Assembly (NCBI GenBank): GCA_030704615.1 | Contig: CM060734.1 | Span: 7,812,001-7,876,000 of the forward strand | DNA length: 64,000 nucleotides | Direction: 5' to 3' | Source of the DNA: Takakia lepidozioides | Lineage: Eukaryota > Streptophyta > Takakiopsida > Takakiales > Takakiaceae | Shown: piece after piece, positions 9,806 to 20,770 of the stretch | Position numbering within the stretch: position 1 is the first letter of the stretch | Layout: the number at the start of each line of letters is the position of its first letter | Program-made: the position numbers and the translations under genes | The notes under the pieces: model-generated | Database searches by the model: none | What the model saw: only the letters and a program-made list of their open reading frames with translations | Told to the model about the DNA's origin: nothing

Positions 9806-10950
9806 GATAGCAACCTCTTGGGCCTTGTCTGCCCAATCTGACTGTGGCGTAGCCTCCACTTGCTCCGCCATAGCCACCTTGAGAACATCCTCTGAGCAAG
9901 AAACATTCTCAACCTCTTCAAAAACATTGGCCACTTTTGCTTCTAACTGATCCTTAGTGTATGGCTCTCCCCACTCTTCATATTGCTGCTTGAGAGATCC
10001 AAGGGCTATCTCTTTGTGCATCTCATCCCACATCTGCCATGGGTGTTTGCAACCCACGATCTTGTGCTCGCCCCCACTCACTGCCTCAACCGTCCCGGTT
10101 GGCAGGGAGGATGCACCATCCAATGGGAGTGTAGAAGTAGCCATCAATGCTTGCAATCTCCGTTGCTCAACCATGCACAAGCCAATTATCCATGTCAAGC
10201 AATTTAGATCCATTGCCTAACCCAACACTTGGCATCGTGATGCCTCTGACAGAGCTGTAGTGCCCGTGGCAAACCCCATTGCCCGCTCGCGCTCATCCGC
10301 ATTGGGCTCCACCAATTGCTGTAGCACACTGTCCCAAATCAACCCAAGACCATTGTCTCGAAAAGCATGAGACGAGGGAAAGCTCATGAGCGTAGGCAAG
10401 GCTGTACGTGGCTGCCCCACTCGATTGACCACTGCTAGAGGTGGACAGTCATCATGTCGCACCCTCTGTGGTTGCCTCCCTTGGTCCAAAATGCCCTCAA
10501 CCGTGAGATTGGGTGGCCGTTGAATGGAATCATATGCTCTCTTGAGCAGCTCTGGTGGTGCAAGATTGGTCCACCACAATCGAGGTCGATGCGCACGTGA
10601 TCCCACCGCTGCTGCATCCAATAGCACCGGTGATCCAATCCAAGACTACACCTGATGCACACTGGCCATAACCCTGGCCTGAGAGTCCCCCATAAGAGGA
10701 ACATTCTCCAAGATATAGGCTAGAGGTTGCACTTGCCTTGTCTGCAAGTCACGCAACACTCTCAACATCTCCCAAAACAAATGTGATCGTGCATCATGCA
10801 AGCCATTCCCATGACCTGCGGGAGAGTGTCATTGGCAAGGCCATCCAACTATCACCAAATCAATGGCACCATGCCGGTCCAAATCATCCGCCCCCAACAA
10901 GGTAAATGTCTGTTGGCAAGGCCTTTTGATTCCCTTGAATTGCTGAGAGA
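9806..10950 (-). pseudogene. DNA methyltransferase remnant plus linker, copy B
   Basis: Motif I is deleted. The remaining part starts at a segment matching AIRGYQQALP of copy A and keeps the catalytic GWPCQ, GHGNGLHDARS, the motif VI region YILENVPLMGD, motif VIII RAHRPRLWW, LPTLMSF, ADERERAMGF and the motif X region. Stops are visible after PCQ (Gly to TGA), at a CAG-to-TAG site before SWIGSP, and in motif X (GGGCAA changed to GGTTAG at about 10,214). The linker then runs open for 136 codons to the leaky TAG. It cannot bind AdoMet without motif I. Confidence 0.88.
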
Positions 10951-10954
10951 GGCA

Positions 10955-11580
10955 ACAACTTAGAATACCGGTGTGTGAGGGCAAGGCTCCAAATCCGCCT
11001 CTGTAAGGCCCAAGCCTGTAATTGCTGCTCTTCCCAACATCAATGGTTGTGCTCCTAAGTCCAACAAGACTCGCAATGGCCTATACCTCCCCCGGGCTGG
11101 GCCACCCAACTGAAACACACCATCCTGATTGTCCACCAGGACTACCCCAGGAGTCACCATACTGCGCTCAATGGCTGGCCTAGCTGGCAATTCCTGCAAC
11201 CTTGCAGCTGCCGCTTGCCATGGCGCAGCTATGGCTGTCTTCACCCTTGAATCCAGGGCATTCATGCATTGCATCTTATCTGCTATCCCCGGAGATAGTG
11301 CCGATGCATCACCACTCTCACAGAGTGCAGCTGCCAGTCTAAACACTGCAGCTGGCCGCATCCCCGACATTGCAATTGTCGTGGCAGAAAACAATGAAGC
11401 TTGGCAAATTGCCGTAGCCGCCCCCAACAATGTACTGGCTGCACCTTGCTTTGCAGTACCACCCACTGGCATTTCTTGAGCCATACCAACTCTCCACAAT
11501 GGCACTCGTGGTTCTACCTCTAACACACTTGGGCGAGCGGGTGCCATCGATGGCATAGTTGGCACTGTCTCAGCCAATGT
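10955..11580 (-). pseudogene. Aspartic protease and upstream spacer, copy B
   Basis: The frame 11,577-10,960 carries the Ala-rich spacer and the protease start. The active site reads LLDLGAQPLMLG, so the catalytic DSG is changed to DLG. The frame ends after EADLEPCP, where a deletion removes the distal protease and the N-terminal methyltransferase. The protein would be inactive. Confidence 0.82.
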
Positions 11581-11599
11581 GAAAGATTGTGGAAGCCTT

Positions 11600-13222
11600 G
11601 TCTACCGACTTGTTTCCCCTCTTTGTGGATCAAAATCCACATCCGCTCCTCTTGGCTCAGGAGCACGCGTTGCTGCAGAGTCCACATGCAATGGTCCTGC
11701 AAGTACGGCTCCACACATGAAGCCCATACCAATCTGGTCTTCCCTAGGCATAGGAGGTTGTGCAGGTGGGGCTTGAACCTCAGGCCTTAGAGCTGGCGCA
11801 ACATGAGTAGTGGCCATGGTAGCAAGACGTTGCTCTAGCTGGGCAACCTATCTACCATGTCTTGGTCATGACCTTGACTGTGACCCTGTGCTCCTTGGTT
11901 TTGGTTACGACCTCCACCACGACCTCTGCCTCCTCTACCTCTCTAGACTACATTGCCTCGTCCTCGGCCACCATTGTTCCCTTGGAACTGGCCTGGCCGT
12001 AGCTCAGGATGCAAGTCATAACAATGAGCCTCTTCATGCCCACATTGTAGTTGTGTAGGCTGTGCCTGTGCCGGCCCTTTGCCTCTCTCCGGGCAATCTC
12101 TCTTAACATGGGGTCCTCCACAATCCCAACATGTCACACCCGACTGTTGTTGGCCTGAGAATGAAGGAAGTGACCTTTGCAATTGAGATCCTCTCGGCCC
12201 TTTCCTGGCTTCGCCTGAACCCCCTTGTTGCCTTGAGCACGTTGGGGTAGTGGTTGTTGTTGGCTAGGAGCCCCACTTCGTTGTGTCTCCTTACCAAATC
12301 CCACCATGACCACTCGCTCCTCCACCATATTGAGCTCTATCCGCTCTGCCAGCAAAAACACATTTGCTAAGGTGGGTTGGGCCACTTGTAGGAGAGTTGC
12401 ATCCCGCACCCTTCTCCTCAGCTCTTTGTCCAATATCCCATACCAGATTTGGACTGCCTGAGCTTCTGTAACCCCTTGGGTTACATTTATCAAGCGCCTC
12501 ATGCGAGTGTAAGCCTCCCTTAAACTCTCGGTAGGCTTTCGTTGGAACTCTTGCAAGCTCCGCAATTTCCCCGTCCTTATCCCCTGGTTGTTTCTCCTTA
12601 ACTCCTCAAAGAACTCCACAACTGGGTTAAAGGCAGGCACGGGTGTTGGTGCTGCAGCAGGAGCTTGGGTGGATTTCCCAGCTCCTATTCCACTTGACGT
12701 CCCACTGCTGCTTGCAGAAGCTGCCGGTGTAGCTGCCAGTGTCACCACTGCCCTTGTGCCTCTAGTGATGGAGACATAGTCAGGTGACCAATACACCCGC
12801 CATTCCTCAATCTCCACCTCATGTCCCCGCCTAAACTCATGGTAATCATCCATGGGCGGCCCCTCAAGGTGCTGAAACAGCCCCTTCCATGCCATAAAAG
12901 GCGTAAACAGTTGTGGATTGCGCATCTGCTGCAAATCACACCAACTGTCAACCTCTTGTATGAAGTCATCAAGCTCGATGGTGCCCACAACTCCAGAGTA
13001 CCTACGTGGCCCCTTGGTAGCTCCGTACATCTCCTCCATCGTGTCCCACAACAATGGCACGGAAATGACTTGCACCCTCGGCGAGAATCCTCCTGACTCC
13101 GAGTCTGAACCTTCCTCAGAAGACACTGAAGGTGAAGGTGGCCTAAACCACACACCTCGTCTTGTATACCCACTAGTATCGCTGGTGCTCGTATCGGCAC
13201 TCTCCTCAGCAACTGGTGGCAC
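11600..13222 (-). pseudogene. gag: Gag of copy B (long open N-terminal half)
   Basis: A 362-codon open frame (13,222-12,134) holds the conserved Ser/Pro-rich N terminus, PRRYSGVVGTIELDDF, the gag core with TESLREAYTRMRRL, and ILDKELRRRVRDAT. Here it runs straight through the site where copy A lost 4 bp. A second frame (12,182-11,943) has the first zinc knuckle intact (CWDCGGPHVKRDC), while the second is truncated to CGHEEAHC. The frame then degrades through 11,817-11,602. The frame opens without a usable ATG near its start, as in copies A and C. Confidence 0.88.
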
Positions 13223-13989
13223 CTCCGTGATGAAAACTCACAACCACACCTGTTGTAAACCTGTTTCTAATCCCCATTTCCACAAGGTAACCGGGTAGAG
13301 AACCTGTTGCGGCTTATGGCTTAGACTACTAGGTTCGTAACATAAACCTGCACCTGTATCCACCGCAAGCACTCCTATGGTCTGCTGGTCATCAACCCAG
13401 CCTCACCATAAGAGAAACAATGATGGTCTGACTGGTCATCACCCCAGTCTCACCACCGACAGCATGCTCTAGGATTGGCCGGTGATAAAATCCAGACCAA
13501 CCTCCTATGAAAACAAGCGCCCACACAAAACTAACATGGTGCATAGTCAAGCATGCATGTGTGGAGGGGATCCAAACACAAGAAAATCAATACAACAACT
13601 CCCCCACACCAAAAACACTCCACAGTGTCGCTCCTGCAATAACACCCCAGCCCAAACCCGGACTGACTCTTGCCTCCATCTACGGAAAGGTTTTGGCCTA
13701 CAGAGAGGGTGGAAGACTACAAGGAAGAGAGACTAAAGCAATTCCTATTACAGCATGCTCTCATCCCACTACCCTATCTCCACACTCTCTTGCTTGAACA
13801 ATAGACAAGACTACCTTTCAAGGGTCTCTCAAATAACTCTCCAGGAGCCCTCAAGAATTTGTCTCTCAAACAATCTCACTAAGGCTCCCAATCCTTGCAC
13901 GATGGGACTCCAAAACAGTACACCAAGGCCCCAAGAGCCTGCCAAAACTTAGCCCTCGAGGACCCCAATAGTCCCTCACACAAGTCGTC
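13223..13989 (-). other. 5' leader of copy B
   Basis: In reverse complement this aligns with copy C about 37,925-38,490. It includes the segments CAGGTTCTCTACCCGG and TTACCTTGTGG just before gag, AGCATGCTCTAGG-type sequence (13,462), and TCCCCTCCACAC at about 13,560. It is non-coding. No LTR end or primer-binding site is obvious to me. Confidence 0.7.
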
Positions 13990-14350
13990 AAAGACTCCTC
14001 AAGGTCGCCAAATATTGGCCTCCAAGGACCCCAAATAGTCCTCCAAAGAACTCCAAATGGTCCTCCAATGACCCCAAACAGTCCTCCAGGGATTCCCAAT
14101 GGTCCTCCAAATAGTCCTCCAAGGACTCCCAATGGTCCTCCAAACAGTCCTCCAAGGACTCCAAACAGTTCTCCAAGGACTCCCAATGGTCCTCCAAGGA
14201 CCCCAAACAGTCCTCCAAAGACTCCCAATGGTCCTCCAAACAGTCCTCCAAGGACCCCAAACAGTCCTCCAAGGACTCCAAATGGTCCTCCAAATAGTCC
14301 TCCAAGGACTCCCAATGGTCCTCCAAACAGTCCTCCAAGGACTCCTCTAT
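13990..14350. repeat. Minisatellite of GGTCCTCCAAACAGTCCTCC type
   Basis: Imperfect tandem units of about 15-18 bp combine into 33-36-bp higher units. They alternate CCAATGGTCCTCC, AAACAGTCCTCC and AAGGACTCC. On the minus strand it sits in the copy B leader, where copy A has its 51-bp array. Open frames in all directions (TPNGPPNSPPR, SLEDCLEDHWE) come from periodicity and are not taken as genes. Confidence 0.9.
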
Positions 14351-16264
14351 GTCACTATGTTCCCAATGGATTCCCAATAAACTCCCAAAGTTCCCAAAGT
14401 TCCATAAGAATATTCCAAAGAATATGCCATAATATTCCCCCAGTATTCCCCTGGGCCTATACGTATTCCCCTTGTATTCCCCTTAGGAATAGCCATTTCC
14501 CCCTTGGAATAGCCATTTCCCCCTCATAGAGTAGTTCATTTCCCCATAGGGTTTAGCCATTCCCCCCTAGGCTTTAGCCACTTCCCCCTCTATTTCCTTG
14601 AGGTTTAGCCTTACCAAGCTAGGGTTTGTGCTCCTTGGGGCTCCATGCTTAACCCCCTCAAGCATCCATGAATTCTATGGGGTACCAAGGCAAATTACCT
14701 TGATCTTCTTCACCTTAAGCTACTCAAGTTTGTCTCCAACTCAACTAGCAATGCATTGGCCACACAACAAGCTCAATTTCTCATTGGAACTCAAAATCAA
14801 CTTGTACCTCCTTTGGCAAGCCACCAAGCCTTGTCTCCTCCCAAGCCTTGGTCATTCAAGCTCCATTTACTTGCTAGCTCAAGAGCCACTCCTCTCAAGC
14901 TTGAAATTGCAAAGCTCAAGCCAAAAGCATGCTCCACACATGCATCACCTCATACACAAGAGAATCAACTTGCTTCCTTTACCTTCTAGCTCTCCTCAAG
15001 CTTGAAATTGGAAGCCACACTTGGGAAGCATGCTCCACATAAGCATCACTTGCTTGATCAACCATCCACCACAAAACTTAAGCCAAAAGGGAATGAATAT
15101 GTGAGCTTCACCTTCCCCTTCAAACCTCTTGAGCTTCCTAATGCTCTCCAAGTGTTTGCCCTTGTTGTCTTCAAGCCCAAGCCTATGTAGCTCCTTGGCT
15201 TCTCTTCCACAACATCCACACTTGAGCTTGCTTAACCCTAGATTGATAGTGACATGAGTACTAACAATCATTTAGTTGCTCTCCACAAGCCATGGCACAT
15301 ACCATTGACTCCATAATGCATAGAAATGATTATCAAACCCTAGAATCCATGCTTCCACACACACAAGACTTCCCTCTTGCAATCCTTGCAAATCTTGTGG
15401 CAACAAGCTCCTTCTTGAGCTCTCCAACACCTCCTTAGGGCAAAGCAATATCTCTCAAAGCCCTAACACCACAAGGATTTTCCTTTGCAATATATGCAAC
15501 ACCTTGCAACACAAGAGCTATCTTCCCAAGCTCTTCAATACACAAGTGCTAAACTAACCCTTACACTCTGCACTCACAAGCATAAGGTGATCTTCTTGTA
15601 GTGATAATGAAAGTGAACACAAGGGAAACACTCCACTCATGAATCCACTCAATCACATAAATTAAGTCAAGCCAAGGGCACCTTTGCTAAATGAATCCAC
15701 CCTACAAAGCCCTCACCACACTCTCACTCAATACCTAGAGCTATGGAGGTGGGAGAGGCTCATGGAGGCTCAACTATAAGAAGATGAGCCCTCCTCAACG
15801 CTCACAAGGGGAAAACCCATCCCCATGTCCCAAGTGAGGTTTGACACCTCACTTGGCATGTGAGACCATTGAAGTCCCAACACACAAAATACAAATATAA
15901 ATATCCAAAATGTCCTAGTTAACTAGAAGTAGGTAATTCTAGTTAACCATGACTAAAACTATGACAAAGTAGTAACCCCGAGAATGGTGCAAGCTTGTTG
16001 GTGACCAAAAACTAGTGAGTAAGTGAGCGAGCCGGAAAGCGACCAAGGAGTGGGGAGCTATTCCGGACTGCCATCTACCAAAGAGAATTTCCACTAGGCC
16101 TAAATTGGTGGAGGGTCTGGTGGGAGAGTAAAGGGGGACCGTTATGTCCCGGTGTGCAGCCGAAGCTCCAAGTTGGCCCGGCGGCCAGGTTGGGAGTTAG
16201 GCGCACGCATCAAAACGAATAACTATGATTTGAAGGGGAACTTACCGAAGTGAGGTGCGCGACA
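14351..16264 (+). other. Non-coding, likely LTR/leader of the second gypsy family
   Basis: C/T-rich and A-rich sequence with short local repeats (TATTCCCC and CCATTTCCCCC motifs at 14,440-14,590; many CAAGCTC and CTTGC words at 14,700-15,600). No gene is seen. It ends in GCGACA immediately before a primer-binding-site-like sequence, so at least the right part is probably a 5' LTR. The left LTR edge is not identifiable without a second copy. Confidence 0.5.
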
Positions 16265-16265
16265 C

Positions 16266-16278
16266 TTGATATCAGAGC
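16266..16278 (+). promoter_or_regulatory. Primer-binding site of the second gypsy element
   Basis: TTGATATCAGAGC differs little from TGGTATCAGAGC, the complement of the 3' end of initiator methionine tRNA used by many plant LTR retrotransposons. It lies 2 bp after a CA and 42 bp upstream of the gag ATG. Confidence 0.75.
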
Positions 16279-16319
16279 TTAGAGTTCAGTACGCGATCGT
16301 CCTTGGGTTTGGCCTCATC

Positions 16320-17800
16320 ATGGGGTCGGGCAAGCCAAAGCGAAAGCGGAACGGCCCGAAAGATGATTATCCTGGTGAGCCCGATGGGGGCGACGTGTCA
16401 CCAAAGCAGCCATTTGAGGAAGCGATGCATGCTTTTGAAAGCGAGGCCGCTCAAGAACGGGAGAAATCTTAGGAGTCGGAGCCTGAGGGATCCCTGAGAG
16501 CTCCGACAGACCAACAGATGCCTCCTCTGCCAGCAGCCTTTTGGAAGGGTTGTTGGCGCAGTTTGGCGGGACGTTGAAAGACATGTTGAGGGCGGCTAAT
16601 GCCACTTCCACTAAGGCAAAGTTTAAGGTGAAGCCTAAGGAACCCGACACCTTCGAGGGCGTCCGAAATCGGAAGGCACTCAACATCTGGCTCTTGGAGC
16701 TAGAGCAGTACTTCCGGGCGGCCAAGTTGAGTGACGAGGATCGGGTGGAAGTGGCTCCCACCTATTTAAGGGGCTATGCTCAACAATGGTGGCAGAAACG
16801 CCTTCACGACCGAGGTCCAAACCCGGAAACCTTGAACTGGAGTGGGTTCAAGGAACTGATGAAGAGACAGTTTGTGCCCCTCAACGCGTCCTGGCTCGCC
16901 CGGGACAAGATGAGGAATTTGAAGCAAACAGATGATATTCGGGGATATGTTCAGGCTTTCAATGTGCTGTTGCTCGAAGTTGCGGACATGGCAGAACCAG
17001 AAATGGTCTTCAACTTTGTGGCGGGACTGGCCCCATGGGCCAGACGGAAGTTGGAGGAGAAGCCACCTAAGACTTTGAATGAGGCAATTGAGAGGGCTGA
17101 ATGCTTCTCAGATGTCCCTAGGGGCGAAAGACAAGGCCGTACGGAGCTGAACCACAAGAAGACCTGGCGGGAGGGTGACTCCTTTCGACCCGAAAAGAAG
17201 TGGGATAGGCCACGCGATGACAATGGCACGTGGAAATCAAAAGGAGGGCCTTCACACGCCAAGACGACACCCGGTGCTCTGAAAGGAAAATCAGGTGCGA
17301 CGTCTTATGGCGGACAAAAGGCGACCTTCGATGGAGTGTGCTTTAATTGCGGGAAGCCCGGGCATATGGCTAAGAAGTGCGCAAAGCCCCAACAATTGAA
17401 CATGACTCGGGCGACCACAGAGCTGTCGGAAGAGTCCATCAGCCGCTTGGTGGAAACGGTGGTCGCCAAGAATTGCAAGGTAGGCAACTACTTTTGTGAG
17501 TTGTATCAGGAAATTGGCGCCCTACGTAAAGGAAGTCAGTTTTTGTTCGTGGATGGGATAATTTCCGGAACTACCATGTCGTTGTTGGTGGACACATGAG
17601 TGTCGCACTCCTTCATGACACCGACAACGGCATGAAAGCTGGGGCTCCCGACAATTGACGTGGGGGCATCTATTGAGGTGCGTTCATCCAAAGAAGAACC
17701 ACAATTGGCGACGAGGTTGATAATCGATGTTCTTCTTCAACTGGGGAGTTGGGAGAGACGTGAGAACTTCACCATTTGCGAGTTCGGGTTGATCACGGTC
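16320..17800 (+). pseudogene. gag: Gag-protease fragment of a second Ty3/gypsy family
   Basis: ATG 16,320 opens a basic N terminus (GSGKPKRKRNG) that meets a stop at about 16,470. A shifted frame (16,541-17,599) has the retrotransposon gag domain (FEGVRNRKALNIWLLELEQY, YLRGYAQQWWQKR, FVPLNASWLARDKM) and a zinc knuckle CFNCGKPGHMAKKC at about 17,341-17,382. The protease start follows: LLVDT and then TGA (17,597-17,599) where DTG is expected, so the catalytic Gly codon is a stop. The frame resumes as VSHSFM and GLPTIDVGA and fades at about 17,800. Nothing of RT remains. The family is distinct from the DNMT-carrying one in gag sequence and primer-binding site. Confidence 0.88.
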
Positions 17801-17829
17801 TCCCACATGCAAGATAGACCTGTTATATT

Positions 17830-19480
17830 GTAGCACAGAAGAAGGACTAAAAAGATTTGCAACAATGGATCCATTCAGCTTGGCCTCTGCCATGACCTTT
17901 GCAAAGACACAGAAAAGACGATATTGCGATTCCCCGCCGTCGCAGACCTGTTGGGGCATCGCAATGTCGTCGTAATACCGTCGCAAGGCGACCCCTGGGA
18001 GTCGCAACCCCCTACATTTACAATATCTATAATTGCGGATTTTACGTAATGATTTTTGTTTTAGCTCTATTTTGTTCTGTGAATGCAAACCCCAGACCAC
18101 TACATCCATGGAAAAAATTGGACCAAACGAAAAAAAACAAAAAACAAAAACAAAACAAAACAAAACAAAACAAACAAAAAGAAAAAGAAAAAGAAAGAGT
18201 TTCATTCACTCATTATTGCGGAACTCTGTATGGAGAGTGCATGAAGTTGAAAAGAACTCAACTTGGGAGTGCAAATGAGGGAAGAAAATATGGTTTTCAG
18301 TCCAAATGATTTTTGTTCACTCCCAAAATTTGCACACGCATTGCAAACGCTGTCATTAAGCATATGGCTTGGGAACGGAATGAAACAAAATCATGTGCAT
18401 GTGCAAAAAATCATCATCCCACCTGAGGGGATGAGGAGGAGGATGTGGCGGCGGCCGTCAAGTTTGCTGGGATCGGCACCAATGGTGGTAGAAAGAACTC
18501 TGGCTCTGTTATACAGCAAGAGAGAAGGAGCACTATGAAGATTGGAAGAAGGGGATCAATTGACCCTGGCCTCTGCCATGACCTTTGCAAAGAGACACTA
18601 AACAGGGCCTCTCTGCAACTCCTGGACGCAGCCAAGGGGGAAATGGTATCCTTGCGACTCCCCAACGTCGCTGGCCTGTTGGAGCGTCGCTAGGCCGTCC
18701 TAGCAACGACGGGACATCGCAATACCCCGTCGAGCTAGGCGTCCAAGGGGAAATGGTGACGTTGCGACTCCCGCACGTCGCTGGAACGTTGTAGTACCAT
18801 CTAGCCTGGGGGTCTAGGATTGGGGATTTCTGGTACGTAATGATTTTTTTTTACTCAATTTGTTTTTGTGAATTCAACCCTTGTACCACTACATCTATTC
18901 CCAAAAAAAAAAAAAAAAAAAAAAAAAAAACTTTGCTCACTTTTTTAGACTCTCTATGAAGAGTGCATGAAGTTGTAGAGAACTTAACTTTGGAGTACAA
19001 ATGAGGAAGAAAATACGGTTTTGGGTCCAGATGACTTTTGTTTACTCCCAATTTTTGCACGTACATTGCACATGTTGTCATTAAACATATGGCTTGAAAG
19101 TGGAGTTTAAAAAAAAATTGTGTGCAGACGAAACGCAATATTTAGTCTCCACGACACGTAGTTTCGTTGAAATCTCGAATGACCCATTGACTGAACTTGG
19201 TTCAAGCTCATATTTGGTCCACATGTGCTTAAGTATGTTCAGATCACATATGCAAAGTTACAAATGACGAGCATCAAAAAGAAATATTCACCTCCGACGT
19301 CGTAGGCCCTGCATGAAGTTGAAGAAAACTCAACCTTGGAGAGCAAATGATGGAGGAAAATATGGTTTTGGGTCCAGATGACTTTTGTTCACTGCCAGAT
19401 TTTGCATGCACATTGCACACGCAGTCATTAAGCATATGGCTTGAGAATGGGAAAAAAAAGAATCATGTGATTTCACAGGT
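17830..19480 (+). repeat. Three direct copies of a dispersed repeat
   Basis: Two long copies (about 17,830-18,400 and 18,490-19,130) and a short third copy (about 19,315-19,475) share GTCGCAA-rich sequence, ACCACTACATC followed by an A-run, then GAGTGCATGAAGTTG, GGTTTTGGGTCCAGATGA, and CATTAAGCATATGGCTTG. No coding capacity is seen. An A-run of about 30 bases at 18,902-18,930 marks the same place as the A-rich stretch at 18,130-18,190. Confidence 0.75.
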
Positions 19481-20770
19481 CTACTAGATCCTTCCAAACT
19501 TCAAAATGATTGTCAGTTCAAAGCACACACCACTTTCTGGGTGGGGATCATGTCATTCGAGATAAGACTCACCGAGGTTCTGTAGAAGTTATCTGATGTA
19601 TCTAGATGTCAACGTTGTCTCCTCACAATGGATGTCTGCTACGACTTAGGTGATTATGTCAAACAACTCCCACAAAGGCAATGTCGTACAACTGGAGCAA
19701 GTGATGCAAAATGACACCAAGACTCTGCGCTATGTAAATCACATGGAGGTGGAAATATGAATGGGATATCCAGCAAATTACACCCATCATGTGCAAGTAA
19801 GAGAGCCGACAATTACTTAAATGCTCTCATTACAAACATGTACGTAAATATTTTTAGCTTATATTTATGGCCAGCATAGTGTATCTACGTGGTTTTGTGG
19901 AGGGAAAGAATGTGAATTAAATATGATGCAAGAGAGGCCAATTTACAATTGGTCTACATGAACATCACTAATCGCTTCGGTCGTTAATGCCATCCATTGA
20001 TTGTACTTCGACCAGGCCTGAGGTGGTCAAGAATTTTCAAACCCCAAAAAAACATCCAGGAAAGACACATAGGGATCAGGCATCCACTCAGTTACGTTCT
20101 CGGTCATCGCATAGGAACAAAAATGAGAAGTTGAAGACCAGCATCAGATGGATGTTGCTAAAATGTAAAGCTCTCATTATTGCATTTTAGAGGACTTTCT
20201 TTGGATAAAGCCAAATTTCACTTAGGGAATCCGTTGATCCGGAGTGTTGAAAACTTGGAGTGAGGCCGCTTCTCTTGTCTTTCTTGCATCTCTAACATGG
20301 GATACTCCAATGATAGTTTGGAACTGTTCGCAGTTGTGAGCATTGTTCTCTCCTTTTGACGATCCTGGTTTAAATTAGTGCAATGTAACCAAGCAACCTC
20401 TACATATTGAGATGTGCGTAATTTATGGCCCTTGGCTCGCTCGTGTCTATCCGTAGTGATTTATTTGTCCAGGGATGACATGTTCTTCCGCTGCAACAAA
20501 CTCGTTCACAAAATGCTCTTCTTTCGCTCCAATCCATTGGTCTTTTGAGTACAACCTCAGCGTAATACATTTGCACAAAGTATTGGCCGATTTTGGCAGA
20601 GGCTTTGTGTCCACACACATGTTGGAATTTGGACTTCATATTTTCCATCCAACCACGATCTAGGCTAATAACCACGATCTAATCGCTAATCGCTAATCGT
20701 TTCATCAGAGATCGTTTCAATGGCCAATCGCTAATCGATAATCTTTAAAGGCATTCACCTTTTTGCCTCA
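19480..20770. other. Unassigned intergenic DNA
   Basis: No gene or recognised element. A short cluster of AATCGCTAATCG words lies at 20,675-20,745. Open frames are short and lack motifs. Confidence 0.55.

Larger units (their letters stand above)
7857..14350 (-). mobile_element. Ty3/gypsy DNMT-retrotransposon, copy B (truncated)
   Basis: On the minus strand, reading leftward: minisatellite-bearing leader (14,350-13,223), gag (13,222-11,600), protease (11,577-10,955), methyltransferase remnant (10,950-9,806), leaky TAG (9,805-9,803), RT and RNase H (9,802-8,242) and a fragment of the integrase zinc-binding region (about 8,240-7,857). An internal deletion joins protease (after EADLEPCP) directly to the middle of the methyltransferase. 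The 3' end, with the integrase core and 3' LTR, is absent. Copies A and B therefore point tail to tail. Confidence 0.9.

Noticed and set aside
13866-14529. Long Pro/Asn-rich (plus) and Leu/Glu/Asp-rich (minus) open frames
   Set aside because: They are read from a 15-18-bp tandem repeat whose multiples avoid stops in several frames on both strands. This is a composition effect and not a gene.
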